Below, piece by piece: positions 52,600-63,946 of a stretch of DNA of 64,000 nucleotides (its first letter is position 1; each line of letters starts with the position of its first letter). Under the pieces are notes generated by a model. The model made no database searches. It was given only the letters and a program-made list of their open reading frames with translations, and was not told the DNA's origin. The stretch covers positions 9,986,001 through 10,050,000 of the forward strand of contig JAZGTH010000013.1 in the NCBI GenBank assembly GCA_036877525.1, given 5' to 3'. Made by a program: the position numbers and the translations under genes. The DNA comes from Chromobotia macracanthus. Lineage: Eukaryota > Chordata > Actinopteri > Cypriniformes > Botiidae.

Positions 52600-53005
52600 T
52601 GAAAAGAGGTGTTCCTTGTAAATTCCATAGACTTAACACTGGGCTGAAATTTGTGATGTCATGAATGTTGTAGAGACTTGGGGGTGGACTCATGTCACTC
52701 AACATACAATGGTGACATTACACGCAACAAATGGTGACATTACAACTTCATAGCCATGCCCTAGCAACTGCTTAGAGTACCCTAGCAACAGCCCCTTAGA
52801 CTTCCATAAAAAAGTCCCATAGACTTAACATTTAGCAGATCTTTGTGATGTCATAGCTCTTTATCAGAATGTCATGGTGACCTGGGGTTGGGTATTATAT
52901 CGTCAGCATAGCAAGCAGCAACAAAAGGTGACATTTCAACTTCAGCCATGCCCTAGCAACCAGTTCCAGTTCCTCACACCACTGACTTTCATTGAAAAAG
53001 TGAGA
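52600..53005. repeat. Tandem pair of about 200-base units
   Basis: Unit 1 and unit 2 share, in order, CCATAGACTTAACA, TTGTGATGTCAT, ACTTGGGGGTGG / CCTGGGGTTGGG, CAACAAATGGTGACATTACAACTTCA / CAACAAAAGGTGACATTTCAACTTCA, and GCCATGCCCTAGCAAC. The spacing is about 195-200 bases. AGCAAGCAGCAACAAA in unit 2 also ends the window (63985-64000), so another copy probably starts there. Confidence 0.7.
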
Positions 53006-53064
53006 ATAATAAACCATAATTAGGGTGTCATTTTACCCCCTAAATACAACATATCTGATCCTGG

Positions 53065-53462
53065 ATAAATGATCCAGAATGCTGCAGCATGTCTGGTCTT
53101 CAGTCAACCAATAACAGTCCATGTCACACCCCTCCTGACCTTACTCCACTGGCTCCACCTGTAGCCGCCCGCATTAAATTTAAATCTCTTACGCTTGCCT
53201 TTAGGACAGTAACCGGAACCTCTCCCTCCTACCTCAACTCACCTCACTCCTCCAGACATATGTCCCCTCCCGCCAGCTACGGTCAGTCAATGAGTGACGT
53301 CTGATTGTTCCCCCACAACGAGGCACCAAAGCAATCTGTAAAACTTTCACCTATTTCACCATATTCCACTTTGTGGTGGAATTAACTCCCAGCCTCCACC
53401 CGATCCGCTGAGACCATCACAACCTATAAAAAACAACTCAAAACAGACCTGTTTAATTAATA
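53065..53462 (+). mobile_element. LINE L2-like ORF2 fragment, broken
   Basis: ATCCAGAATGCTGCAGCATGTCTGGTCTTCAG, the split HWLH/PVAARIKFKSLTLAFRTVTG block, SPPASYGQSMSDV, then a WNELPASTRS-like segment and a final KQLKTDLFN-like end. The tail typical of intact L2 copies (GTAAGTCGCTTTGG) is absent. Closest to the copy at 32085-32880. Confidence 0.82.
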
Positions 53463-54140
53463 TGGCAAGATGGAAAATTCAGTCTTAATGGGCTATTTAG
53501 TCATAACAGTGTGGAGATAGATAACATAAAAGGTTCAAAGTATCCTGACCAACATCCTAAAGGTAAACAATATTTGTTAACATATTATTAATATTACACA
53601 GGATCATATATAAGACAATTTTGGCTAAATTAATTGTATGTGACTGTTAAAAAGTAGTTAATTCATAGTTATTTTAAATAAACCTCAGTTAATGAATAGT
53701 TCTGCAGGAGGCATACAGCATTTACAGCCAGCTCACAAACCGCGACAAAGAAGGAAACCACGCATCGGATAAACTGTAGTAAAAAAAATTTAACAAAATC
53801 AATCACAAATCAGCGTATGGGCGGTTTCTCTCTGTTAAAGCACACTGTTGTGTCCCACTCACAACGAAAGAGATAAGTGCATAAACAAATTATTACAAAT
53901 AAAATAAATTTTACATAATTCAAAATACATATGTGACTGATATAAACTTTGTCATGGAATAATCTTTATTTGCACAAAGATAATTATTTCGACATTGATG
54001 TACTTAAAATCATTTTCCACATCTATGGTAAATTATACATTGTTGCTTTTAGGTACAATTATTTACCAACTAAACACCAAATAAACCCTTTCAATATGAT
54101 ACAAATCAATCAGTACATGAGCCAGACAGTATCTGCTTTT
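53463..54140. other. Non-coding stretch
   Basis: AT-rich. Some CpG-containing sequence lies at 53730-53880 (AACCGCGACAAAGAAGG, CAGCGTATGGGCGG), without a sustained frame. Confidence 0.35.
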
Positions 54141-54156
54141 TTTGGGGGGGGGGGGG
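54137..54156. repeat. Poly-T/poly-G homopolymer tract
   Basis: A T run passes directly into a run of about 14 G. It is a likely site of sequencing or assembly error, and reads through an otherwise open 93-codon frame of no recognisable content. Confidence 0.9.
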
Positions 54157-54444
54157 AATCTATGGAATCCTGTGGAATAGTTTTAAATATGTTAAAAAGA
54201 GCTGAAAGTATTCTATTTAAGAACCAATAAACCGAAATAGTTTTAATTGGTTCAGTAGGAACATTAAAGAAAAAATCTAAAAACTTTAACTGATCTTATA
54301 GTCTATTATTATTTCATTCAAATTTTATTATACTTTCCCCCTTAAAGGTTTTGAAAGGCCAGTTAATATTGGTCTCTGTAAAATGCATTTAAATGCAAAT
54401 GACAGTAGGGGCTGGGCAGCATATGCAGGCCTAGTGGCCCAAGA

Positions 54445-54716
54445 GGAAATTCAATCTGTGTCTTTGTGATCTGTGGAAGCACATGGCCATTGTTTGTTTA
54501 CCTTGTGCCATGTGCTCTCCTATCTCGTGTTATGACCCCGCCCTCTCATTTCCTCATTAATCCTCCTGTCATTGATTTATTCCCCTCACCTGTCTATCTG
54601 TCTTATGTTTGCTGTCTTGTGCTGTTTCGTTGTTTACCGTCCGATGTGCTTGTCGGATGTGTTCGTTGGATGTGTTTTGTGTCTCCTAGATTCTCTTGCC
54701 AGGATCTTGACATCTG
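54445..54716 (+). repeat. Element X, copy 3 (reverse of copies 1 and 2)
   Basis: Reads as the reverse complement of 12770-12985 and 30800-31025: TGTGGAAGCACATGGCCATTG, TTTACCTTGTGCCATGTGCTCTCC, GACCCCGCCCTCTC, CACCTGTCTATCTG and, at the end, TTGCCAGGATCTTGACATC. It has diverged more than the other two copies and has no functional frame. Confidence 0.65.
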
Positions 54717-54779
54717 AGGACCATGCTTTTCCTAAAGACTATGAAAAGAAAACACCTGATGCAAACAGCACTATACTAG

Positions 54780-54955
54780 AGGCCAGCCCCATGAAGGGGG
54801 GTTTCTGTGCATGTCAACACCTCATGTCAGCCCCCCCTTGGAGACCCCAGCAGGCGTTTCTGCTTTCCCCACCACCCTAGGTGTCTCTGGGGGCAGAAGT
54901 TCCCGGCAGTTCTTCTGTCACGTCTTTCATATCCAGATACCTGTAACAAATGTAA
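54780..54955 (+). mobile_element. DIRS gag-region fragment
   Basis: GGCGTTTCTGCTTTCCCCACCACCCTAGGTGTCTCTGGGGGCAGAAG aligns with 16114-16160 (TGGCTTCTGCTTTCCCCGCCACCCCAGGTGTTTCGGGGGTAGAAG), part of the plus-strand DIRS copy. The rest of the element is missing. Confidence 0.6.
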
Positions 54956-55017
54956 AAGAGGATTAATATTGAGTTTTGTTCACAAATAAAGCATTCTCCA
55001 CCAAAGATGTAATTATT

Positions 55018-55850
55018 CATGAACAAGTTCACTCAATTAATGTTAATATATCTATTCTACACCATTAAAATAATGTAGTGACTCTAATGTTAAATCAATG
55101 AAACAGTGTTGTTTAAAACACTGTTTAATTCATGGAATGGTTAATTTAGCTTTTTTAATTTAGCTATTTTCACATATTTTGTAGTACTTGATCAGCAGGA
55201 ATAATGACAATAATCCATTTATGCGAGTACCTTCGCGATCTTATTGGATCTAAGAAACATTATTGTCTAACCTTGAAAACAATGTTTCTCTGCTTTAAAA
55301 GGACTTCAAAGCATGTAGCAAGATCGTACACAGTTTAAGCAACCTTATTTGTTAGCTTTAAGTGCAGCAACAATCGAAGGTGAATACATATGGGTGTTTA
55401 TTAAACTACACTACAGGGGAAACGTGTAACATATAACTAGACGTAAACATACACACATCAAACACATAACCAATTGCAAGGAGAGATAGAGAGATAGAGA
55501 GAGCAGATGTTGAGCCCATAAAGAGTTAAATCAGCTAAGCATTTCTGAATGAACCATCAGTTGAATCACCTTGGAAAAGGGGCACAACCTAACGCAACTA
55601 TTCTGTGTACATAGAAATCGGATATTTGTATTGAGCTCTAGTGCAGAGGGCGAATCCAAATGCGTGTGAAGAAAGTCCTTCAGATATGCGATGTGGTTCA
55701 TTGAGTTCTGGAGATCATAGAAGTTAGCTGAGGTGATGTCCAGAGTCTTTGTGAAAGGGATTGAGCCAGAGGCTGCACCCCCCTTCTTTGTGGGGGAGGG
55801 GTGCCAGGGCTGAAGATCCTTGTTTGAAAAGTGGAAGAGCAAGAGCCTAA
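55018..55850 (-). repeat. Composite repeat R3, copy C (minus strand)
   Basis: The reverse complement runs parallel to copies A and B. From high to low coordinate: a block reading NKDLQPWHPSPTKKGGAASG (55790-55850, matching CKDLQPWHPSPDGGDPASGS in copy B), TTCTATGATCTCCAG, GCATTTGGATTCGCCCTCTGCACTAGAGCTCAAT, GTTGTGCCCCTTTT, a GAGATA microsatellite, GTTTAATAAACACCCATATG, the exon-like block (frameshifted here), and a GAGTGAACTTGTTCATGA end at 55018. Its upstream frame is open for 103 codons (55531-55842). The most diverged copy. Confidence 0.72.
55531..55842 (-). other. 103-codon open frame in repeat copy C
   Basis: Starts MLFHFSNKDLQPWHPSPTKK and continues through KTLDITSANFYDLQNSMNHI and FLHTHLDSPSALELNTN. 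The KDLQPWHPSP and SANF-DL segments are shared with a 116-codon frame in copy B (59333-59683). No family was recognised. It could be the real product of the element or a chance frame; two related open copies make it worth noting. Confidence 0.35.
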
Positions 55851-57880
55851 GAGCTATGTTAAGGGAGTGTTGTCATTTTTAACTTCACACAACTACACCC
55901 AGTGAAACCTGCTGCTCCCCTGACAATAAATAGTTCATCGAAGTGGGCAAGCTGTGGTTCGCTAGTAGCGAATCTTTTTAATAATAATAAGTTATAATAG
56001 GATGATGGGCCTTATTCATGAAACACAAATATCTGTGTAAAATCATACATACTGTCTGTGCAAAAATGGTTAATTCAGATAGAATAACTGATGTGTGAAT
56101 GGTGACAAATCACAAGCATTTGTTCTGGAAGTGCTGTATGCAGAATGCTAAAACATTAGTTTAAAGTTGTGGTTGATAGTATTTGTCCTAATCTCACACC
56201 TCTGGTTGAGTCATTGTTGCTATGTTGGGATGGTCAGAATACTCAAACAAACAGAAGAATGCATATGCTTGAACTTCCATATGTACTACAATATAAAGAA
56301 AAACTAATAAGAAACATGTTTTTTTCAAACAATTCTGACTACTGTTGAAACTCTTAAGAGTGACATTTTGACGTGGTCCAATATTTATTATAGGTAATTA
56401 GGAAATAGTTTTAATGACTATGGTGTATGTGTTTTTAAAATACATTTAATTTTAATTTCATGATTCAGAACAATAATAAACTTAGGATTAACTTAAAGAT
56501 GCCAGAGTTTTCATTATTAATCAAAAGAATGCTTCATATCTGATAGAGATACTGGTCACATTCGAGAGGGAGCCAGTAAACTTTCATTTATAAAACACCA
56601 TCTTAAGCTCTCTGATTTTAGAGAATTTTCTTCTAAAATTCTTATTGTCCAAATAAGTCCAAAAGCTTTACTTTTGATTTACAAAGAAACACGTTGTAAA
56701 ACCAAGACTAATAGGATTATTTCTGATTTTCCTGTATTTTCCAGTAAAAAGTAATACATAAAAATAATAAGATGTTATCCATGGCCAGATCACATACATG
56801 CATACTATAATGATGCACATGATATAATGCTGATACAGTGGGGCAGATTAGATGAAAACTGCTTTTTGTCTCCAGCTTTTATTTGTCCTCATGTTCGTCA
56901 TATGGCCTAAGGGTGACTTCTTGAACATAATTTCTTTAACCTAAAGCTGGCAGTAGCTACAGTATGTGCTTTGGAAGGGATGAGGGTACATGTCTGTGGT
57001 TTTGGAGGGCTTTGGCTGCAGTTTTTACAAATATAAAAAATATTCTTAGGGAAAGACCTGTCTCTATTCAGACAGGCATCAAGGGCACTATGTCCCAAAA
57101 CTAACTTTTAGACAAGGCTATGCAGGCCCCAAGCAAGAGTTTACACTGATTTACTTTGTAAGGGTCAATGACTGAACCAGTTACAATATTTATGCTGGAA
57201 TATGAGAATGCTGGAACATAATGTTTTGTGTATGTTAGTGTTGCAAAAGAAAAGTCAACTCGTACAGCATATTACAGAGAATGGTTTAAAAACAACAATG
57301 TCCCGGAAAGGCCAAGTCAGAGTCACAGGTCACAATCCAGTTGTTATTCAGCAGACATATGTCGGTGCCTCTGCAAGGTGCAAAGATGCTGCCTTGGTTG
57401 AGTACCTATGCAAATTGTATTTAATTGTAATAAATTAGGACCAGTTGCAGAAATTTGATTCAACTGATTGAAATGTTGATCCAAAACCCCCAATTAAATT
57501 ATCTGTGTGTGAAGTTGATGTTGCCGTGGAATGAATGAAGGAAACTATTGCAGTGGATCTAAGTGCAGGCATTTTAATATAAAAAAACTACTGTTTTAAG
57601 TTAGAAATTACACAAACATCCAACTGAACATGCAATTTAGACATCCAACTGAAAACAATAATTATCCAATGAAAAATACAGCACTACTGCTTAAAGGGGT
57701 TAAAGGGGTCTTGGCCTGATGGACCTGCATGATAGCCATGGTGTGTAGGGCAGAAGGAATTCTGTGATTTGCTTTATCTTGAGCTTGACCACCGGTGAGA
57801 TTGAACAATTCATCCACATCAGAAAGCAGCAATCCAAGTGCAAAACACTTGAGGCAGATCTTGGGTAGGTGAAAAAAGTG
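55851..57880. other. Non-coding stretch
   Basis: About 2 kb, AT-rich. A 78-codon frame at 57202-57438 contains an AGAATGGTTTAAAAACAAC / CGGAAAGGCCAAGTCAGAGTC text reminiscent of the end of a Tc1 transposase, but too little to call. Confidence 0.35.
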
Positions 57881-58140
57881 TAAGTGGCAAATTTGTCAGG
57901 TATGGTAACAAATACCCGAAATACCTGAATGCATTTAACCCATCACTGGTGAGGAGTGAAAGTCGTAAACACACATACCCAAAGCAGTGGGCAGCACTGC
58001 TGCACCCAGGGAGCAATGAGGGGTTATGTGCCTTGCTCAAGGGCACTTCAGCTGCTACCTTCAGGCACTGGAATCAAACCAGCAACCTTCTGATTACAAG
58101 CCTGACTCACTAAACAGTAGGTCACAACTGCCCCATCTTG
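57880..58140. repeat. Dispersed SINE-like repeat
   Basis: CACCCAGGGAGCAATGAGGGGTTATGTGCCTTGCTCAAGGGCACTTCAGC ... GAATCAAACCAGCAACCTTCTGATTACAAGCC ... AGGTCACAACTGCCCC is a repeat I know from many fish genomes. The GGAATCAAACCAGCAACCTTCTG portion resembles a tRNA-derived T-arm and anticodon region in reverse. No poly-A end seen. Confidence 0.65.
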
Positions 58141-59110
58141 TGGCCGAAATCTTCTCTTAATAGAAGGTATAATGTTCCATAGGTGGAAACAGTCCCATCT
58201 GAGGGTTGTCCCCTGCTAAAAATATAATTAAAAACCACACTGTGCATTGTAAATAGCATATACTTAAAATGATTGTAAGTAGTAACACAATATGCAAATG
58301 CGGCAAGTGGACTGTCTTAAGTTTAGAAATATTTTAAGTGCCCCCTCCCTTGTCTCACAGTGCTTTGGTCTACTGCCTACTTTCCCCCTTCACCTCACCT
58401 ACACACCCAAGTCCGGTGGGAGAGAACAAAGTCTTCAGTAGTTGTGGAACTCCAGTTAGTAGTCTAGTAAGTGACTCCAGTAATTGATACTTACTATAAA
58501 CATTGATACTATAAACAGCAGATGAAGTGATTCTTTTCTCTTTAATACAGATCATGCCAAATCATTAATACATTTTCCATGCCAAAACAATGATGATAAC
58601 TGATTTATTTTTTCCATGAGTTTGCTATGTTAGCAATTAATGTTACCTAGCCTTTTGATAGCTTTTTTAATACCATGCCTTGTTGGATAGTAAGTCACTC
58701 ACTACAACTAACATGGTGATAAGCCTGTTTGTGAACTGATATTAGGCTAATATTGTAGTTGTGTTGGGTTTTGCGCAATATGATGTTAAGTGGCAGATCA
58801 GTGGGCTCGCTGCAGAATATTCAAGAGACATCTTTTGATGCAGAACAAAACTAAAAAACTGTGGGGAGGACGCAAGATAATTCATTAATGATAATATGAC
58901 CGCGTTGTGAAGCTATAAACTTGTAACTATGAGCTTATATCTTATATATGAAAATATATTTTAATCCCATTTACATAAACAGACCTACTAGCACTTTGTC
59001 TTTTGCCTGTTGTTTTCATTAAAATGATTGTGTACCATATTTAACTATGTATTAGAAAATGCTGCTTAGTTTGTAACTTGACTACTGTTTTGCAAATAAT
59101 AATTAAAAAA
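58141..59110. other. Non-coding stretch
   Basis: No gene or repeat supported. Confidence 0.4.
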
Positions 59111-59812
59111 ATAAATTTTGTAGTGTCTGGCATGGCCCAATATTTGGATCATGTATGGATCATAAAAAAAAAACCTTTTTACTTAAGACATACAAACCTA
59201 GTGTGGGGGCTTGAAAGACCCTAGGCTCCAGAGGGTCTGGAGGCAAACATCCCCTCCAGATTGCTATCAGCAATCTGGATTAATATTTGCAAATGTGCCA
59301 TCCGGCCATAAAACATGCAAATAAGGTGTTGAGTGAGACAAAGAAACTTTGACTGCTTAACACCTATTGGTTGTTTAAGTTTGGGCGTGACCGAGCTGAA
59401 CTTAAAAATAACTGCCAACACCTTAGTTTCAGTTTTTTCTTTGTCTTGTCCTTTAGTCTTGTCTTCTAAGTCTTACTCTTCATCTTCTTGCAAGGATCTT
59501 CAGCCCTGGCACCCCTCCCCGGATGGGGGGGATCCAGCTTCTGGCTCAGACCATCTGAGACAGACTCTGGACAACACTTCAGCTAACTTCATCGATCTCC
59601 GGAACTTGACGAACTCCATCACTTCTGAAACACTCAGGACTCTTTCTCTCTCCATGCGCATTTGGATTCACGCTCTGCAGTAGAGCTCAATGCAAGTATC
59701 CATATTCTATACTCTATACACATAGAATAGCTATGTTGTGCCCCTTTATTAAGGTGATTCTACTGGTGGTTCATTCAGAATGCTTAGCTGATTTGACTTG
59801 CACAGGCTTAAC

Positions 59813-59816
<4 letters not shown>

Positions 59817-59858
<42 letters not shown>
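59817..59858. repeat. (CT)n microsatellite inside composite repeat B
   Basis: About 20 uninterrupted CT units at the position equivalent to 28683-28709. Confidence 0.95.
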
Positions 59859-59860
<2 letters not shown>

Positions 59861-60449
59861 TGCTCTCTTTACTTTTGGTTATGTGTTTAATGTGTGTAGG
59901 TTTATGTCTAGTTATATGTTACATGTTCCGTTATATGTTACATATTCCCCTGTAGTGTAGTTTAATAAACACCCATGTGTATCCGTTATTGTTACTGCAT
60001 TTAATGCTCACAAGTAAGGTCACTTAAATTGTGTTCAATCTTTCTACCTGCTCTAAAGTCCTGTTAAAGCAGAGAAGCGTTATTTTCAAGGCCAGACAAA
60101 TAATGTTTCTTAGATTCAATAAGACCGCGTATGCACTCGCTGGACGAATGCAAAAGCTGATTATTGGAATCATCCCTGCTGATCAGGTACTACAAAATAT
60201 GTATATTTAATGACGATTAATTATATGTATTTTCCTTTGAGTTTCGTTCCATGAATGAAATGGTGTTTTAAACAACACAGTTTCATTGATTTGACATCCA
60301 ATTTGATACATAACTGTGGTGCTGGTTCATGCTTATAATCTGGAGTCCCTAATTCTGCTGATCTTTGCTACATGCTCTACAAGAGTGTTACATCAATGTG
60401 TTACATTGATTAAGAATTCCCCAAATCATTGATCCTGATTAATTATTAA

Positions 60450-60454
<5 letters not shown>

Positions 60455-60526
<72 letters not shown>

Positions 60527-60590
60527 GTGTGTGTGTGTGTTTGTGCATATGTTTATTTGCATATATATATATATATATATATATATTTCC
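60455..60590. repeat. (AT)n / (GT)n compound microsatellite
   Basis: A long AT run, interrupted by ACATAT, then a GTGTGTGT segment and a second AT run. It lies between the two exon-like parts of repeat copy B and is absent from copy A. Confidence 0.95.
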
Positions 60591-60711
60591 CTTACACAAG
60601 GGAATGGTGGAGAATATATTAACATTAATTTTGAGTGAACTTGTTCATATATGACATAACTATCGTTGAACAAGCCTCACTATTAATTTCCCTTAAACAC
60701 ATTTTCGCTAC

Positions 60712-61194
60712 GTTCTGTTGCAAAGAATAATATTTAAAGTATAATATTTAGCATTGTTTTAAAATGTGTTTTGTCCAACTTTGGTGTTTTAGTACAGGTG
60801 TTTTTAGTGTTGAATATGTTAAGATGTTAACAATCTGAGATTAAAACAAATTGTCAGGATAATTGTCAAGATTTTCATTTTGGGTGCACTGTTCCATTTT
60901 ATTCAGCACACTTGGAGGATGTATAAAAGATTGATGTATGCAAGTAACATATTTAAGATCTGGATATAACTATATCATACATGATATTTAAATTGTGTAT
61001 TTTCCGTAATAATTATTACATTAGTAAATAAGGTATAATTATATCTTCTAGATGTTTTTAACATTTCTTTTGTTTTCTGAGAATAAAAACACAAAAAAAT
61101 CCAATTTACACAAAACATGTATATTATATACATGTATATTTACATAAACAATATTTGTTAAAATGAAAGAATTTCATTTTCAAACTCATTTTCT
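60712..61194. other. Non-coding stretch
   Basis: AT-rich. ACATGTATATTATATACATGTATATTTACATAA is locally palindromic near 61117-61146. No gene seen. Confidence 0.4.
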
Positions 61195-61380
61195 ATATCC
61201 AAATTACTTAACATTTATTAACTTACGTTTATGTTTTTGGCAGATGCTTATCCAAAATTACTTAAAGAACATTCATGGAATACATTTTTTTATCAGTACA
61301 TGTTCCCTGGGAATTGAAACCACAGATTTTGTGGTGCTAATAAAATGCTCTACCAATAAAGCTCTACAAATAAAAACATA
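61195..61380. repeat. L2-related non-autonomous repeat
   Basis: TTTTTGGCAGATGCTTATCCAAAATTACTTAAAGAACATTCATGG is a worn copy of the L2 outer tail. It is followed by TATCAGTACATGTTCCCTGGGAATTGAAACC and ATGCTCTACCAATAAAGCTC, the usual inner part. A shorter relative lies at 15300-15460. Confidence 0.65.
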
Positions 61381-62359
61381 AATCATAACATACCATGACA
61401 TGAAAAACATGTTTGTTTTGCAACTATTTTATTTAATTAACTATTAATTTGACTTTGTTTATGGCTATAGATCATAGTTTGGGATCTGATAATGACTCAA
61501 ATCTCACCAGCTCTTTTTTTTCACAGACAATCTGAAGCAGAGAACAATTAATGCTTCAGTCTCACTGAGAATATGATCACTATAGGAAAGAAACAGACAG
61601 ATTATGTAGAAGTTATAATAAAAAGTTACTTATTTACAAAAAGTAACAAAAAAACATTGTCAACATCACAACAACCAAGATTTTGTAAATAAATTACATG
61701 TACCTTTCACAAGTTGTACGAGTCTATGATTTATTATTTTATGTTTTTGACTGGGTGTACTTATTAATAAAACAATTTCTTAAAAATCACAGCACCACAT
61801 TGGCACCAAACTCAGATAGCCTTCCACTGAGCCACAGATTTATCATTGAAACAATCATATTATATCTGTATTCTTTCTCACTTTCTCACACGTTCACTCT
61901 GTGCAAATAATAAACGCTTCTCATGATTTTATCAGGACAAGTTTGTATAGAAAATGTCTTATATAAGAAAGATCTTGATTGACCAGATATTTTAGTTTTT
62001 CTACTTATTGCACATGAAACTGTAAAAAGTTTGAAATTACAGTAGTCCCGATACATTTTGTTGAGTTAAGTGAGGTAACTGACTAAGACATGCCAAAATA
62101 AAAAAAACAAAACATGAAATAATAGTGTATAAAATGGTCTTAAAAATCTTTTAAACCAAAATTGTTCACTTCAATTATTTTGTTAATAAAAGTCTAATTG
62201 TGCCAATATATTAACGTCTATCATTAGAAAATTGCAATTTTATAAAAAAAGTTAAATGGATGATTTGGGCCAAATAATCTAGGAAAAGCAACCAGTGTCA
62301 CAGACACACCAAAACACATCATTCAAAACTATAAGTCAGTCATTTATTAATTAAATAAT
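61381..62359. other. Non-coding stretch
   Basis: AT-rich, without a gene. The frame at 61698-61910 is of random composition. Confidence 0.4.
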
Positions 62360-62535
62360 CTAAATCAACATGTATGCTAGATCCTATACCTAGCAGCCTA
62401 TTTAAAGAGATGCTTTCTGAATATATAGATCCTCTCTTTAGTATTATTACTTCATCATTATTACTAAGATATGTTTCGAAGACTTTTAAGCTGGATGTTA
62501 TTAATCCTCTCATTAATAAAATGCAGTTTATTCCC
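62360..62535 (+). mobile_element. LINE reverse-transcriptase fragment
   Basis: The frame reads LDPIPSSLFKEMLSEYIDPL, then IITSSLLLRYVSKTFKLDVI and NPLINK. This matches the finger region of non-LTR RTs of the L2/Rex type (LDPIPT..LLKE ... IIN.SL..G..P..FK.AVI.PL.KK). Only about 55 codons survive. It is the one LINE piece here that comes from the N-terminal half of the RT. Confidence 0.75.
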
Positions 62536-63142
62536 AGGGAACGAGTTGTCAGTTTCTGTTTTTTGTCTCCTGTTTTCTTGTTTCTGGTGTTCCTTAATGA
62601 ATTATCTCATTAATTAATTTGTCTTGTTTATATATACTCCCTAGTTTATTCAGTTCTTTGTCAGTCCTCATTTGGTTATTGTTAAATATTATTGATGAAC
62701 TGTTTGTTGGTATTGAATACTTTGTTGGTACTCTTTTCGCTTCACGAGTCACACAACAGTTGCCTAAAATGCTATCTATTGATTGACATTTTCACATTCT
62801 CTACCACCCTTAATCAGCAGGGGCAGTAGAAAGAACAAACAGAATGCTGAAAGATTGAATAATGAAACCGTGTTTAGAAACTGATTGCATTTGGGTAGCT
62901 GTCCTGCCTGCAGTGTTCTGCAGTGTGTCTGAGATAAGAATGACTCCTTCCTTAAACACTTAACTGTCATTATTTGAAGTGTTAATGGGCAGGCCTTTTC
63001 CGACCTCAGGCATTTCCCAGCCGAGCACAAGCTCCTTCACAGGAGACATGGAGGTCCTTGGGGCAGATTACATGGCTGCCCTGGGTTGACACAATGAAAT
63101 CTGTAAATGAAAAGGTGTCATTAACTCTTGCTCTTCCCACAG
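62536..63142. other. Non-coding stretch
   Basis: No gene supported. The part after 62960 is less AT-rich and leads into the exon candidate at 63143. Confidence 0.4.
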
Positions 63143-63207
63143 ACAAACCAACCTATAGCTTTGTGCCAAAGCAGCAGGTCCTGATACGGAACCTGAAACC
63201 TGTTAAG
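63143..63207 (+). CDS. Candidate internal coding exon, gene unidentified
   Basis: A good acceptor (TTGCTCTTCCCACAG) is followed by two bases of a split codon and 21 codons, KPTYSFVPKQQVLIRNLKPV plus K, ending at a donor AAG|GTCAGT. The frame stays open for 27 codons beyond the donor. The alternating hydrophobic and basic pattern suggests a beta-strand protein, but I do not recognise it. If real, neighbouring exons should lie to the right (63290-63460 is also less AT-rich) or in the preceding 5 kb. Confidence 0.35.
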
Positions 63208-63912
63208 GTCAGTGAGACGAAATATCTGGGCCCTGCTTTGTCAAACAGAAATGGGCAGCTTTTTGCACTTGTTGGAAAACCACCTTGAAATTCAGAACAG
63301 CTCCATTAAATGTGTCAGAAGTGGAGAGAGCAGGTGCCTCTTACATGCCGCACTACATGCCTCTTTGTCCATCATCACACTCTGGTGACTCCACAGGTGA
63401 AGCAGTGGACATATTTTCAAGGACCTGCTATCTCAGTCTCCAAGGGAAAGTAGAGTAGTAATAGAGATAGTAGAGGGAAAGTAGAGTAGGGAAAGTATAT
63501 ACACACATCCCAGACAAAGTGACATGATAACTGCCAACTGATAAGTGATAATGATAAAGATGTTTATGGATTGATCGTAGCTTTACTCTGGAAATATTGA
63601 TGAAATCATCAAGGAGCTGCTAATGAAAGTCATTATGATGCATATTAATAAACGAGGGGTCAGCATTAAAACATCAGAATAATTAATCAGTTTACAGCTT
63701 TGAATAGTGAATATGTAACAGTTTGAAGGTTGTTTGACTTTGACTTATTTGTTTTTGCAGTTATTGGAGCTTATGTTAATTACTCAATGTGTGTTCTTTA
63801 AGTTTTATAGTGAAGCTTTATAAGCAATCGAGTGTGTAATGTTTGTTATGCATACGAAAAAGTGGACAAACTCATTTTTACTCATTCAAAACATAAAATT
63901 TAACAATAGGCT
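63208..63912. other. Non-coding right flank
   Basis: Contains short imperfect direct repeats (GTAGAGTAG/GGGAAAGTAGAGTA near 63446-63490). A GCAGGTGCCTC...CCACAGGTGAAG segment at 63330-63402 has splice-like ends but no clear frame. Confidence 0.35.
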
Positions 63913-63946
63913 GAATTCTAGCTTATTGTTAAATAAGCTAGAATTC
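63913..63946. repeat. Perfect 15-base hairpin
   Basis: GAATTCTAGCTTATT and AATAAGCTAGAATTC are exact inverted copies around a GTTA loop. About 40 bases later the window ends in AGCAAGCAGCAACAAA, which also occurs in the tandem repeat at 52.9 kb. Confidence 0.85.

Larger units (their letters stand above)
59111..60711 (+). repeat. Composite repeat R3, copy B
   Basis: Closest relative of copy A (28211-29247). It retains the internal segment missing from A, including a 116-codon frame (59333-59683) with SCKDLQPWHPSPDGGDPASG. It also carries a longer CT microsatellite (59817-59858) and, inside the putative intron, an expansion of about 135 bases of AT/TG repeat (60456-60590). The match to copy A ends at TTTTCGCTAC on the right and starts at TTTGTAGTGTCTGGCATGG on the left. 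Outside these points the flanks do not match, so the boundaries look real. Confidence 0.75.

Noticed and set aside
57202..57438. Possible Tc1 transposase C-terminal fragment
   Set aside because: Only a short resemblance (GAATGGTTTAAAAACAAC, GGCCAAGTCAGAGTC); no NPIEHLW block and no terminal repeats.
57880..58140. Considered as a tRNA gene
   Set aside because: Only a T-arm-like segment is present and no cloverleaf can be drawn. The sequence matches a dispersed SINE-like repeat.
60446..60673. 75-codon minus-strand frame rich in Ile-Tyr
   Set aside because: It is the translation of an AT/GT microsatellite, not a protein.
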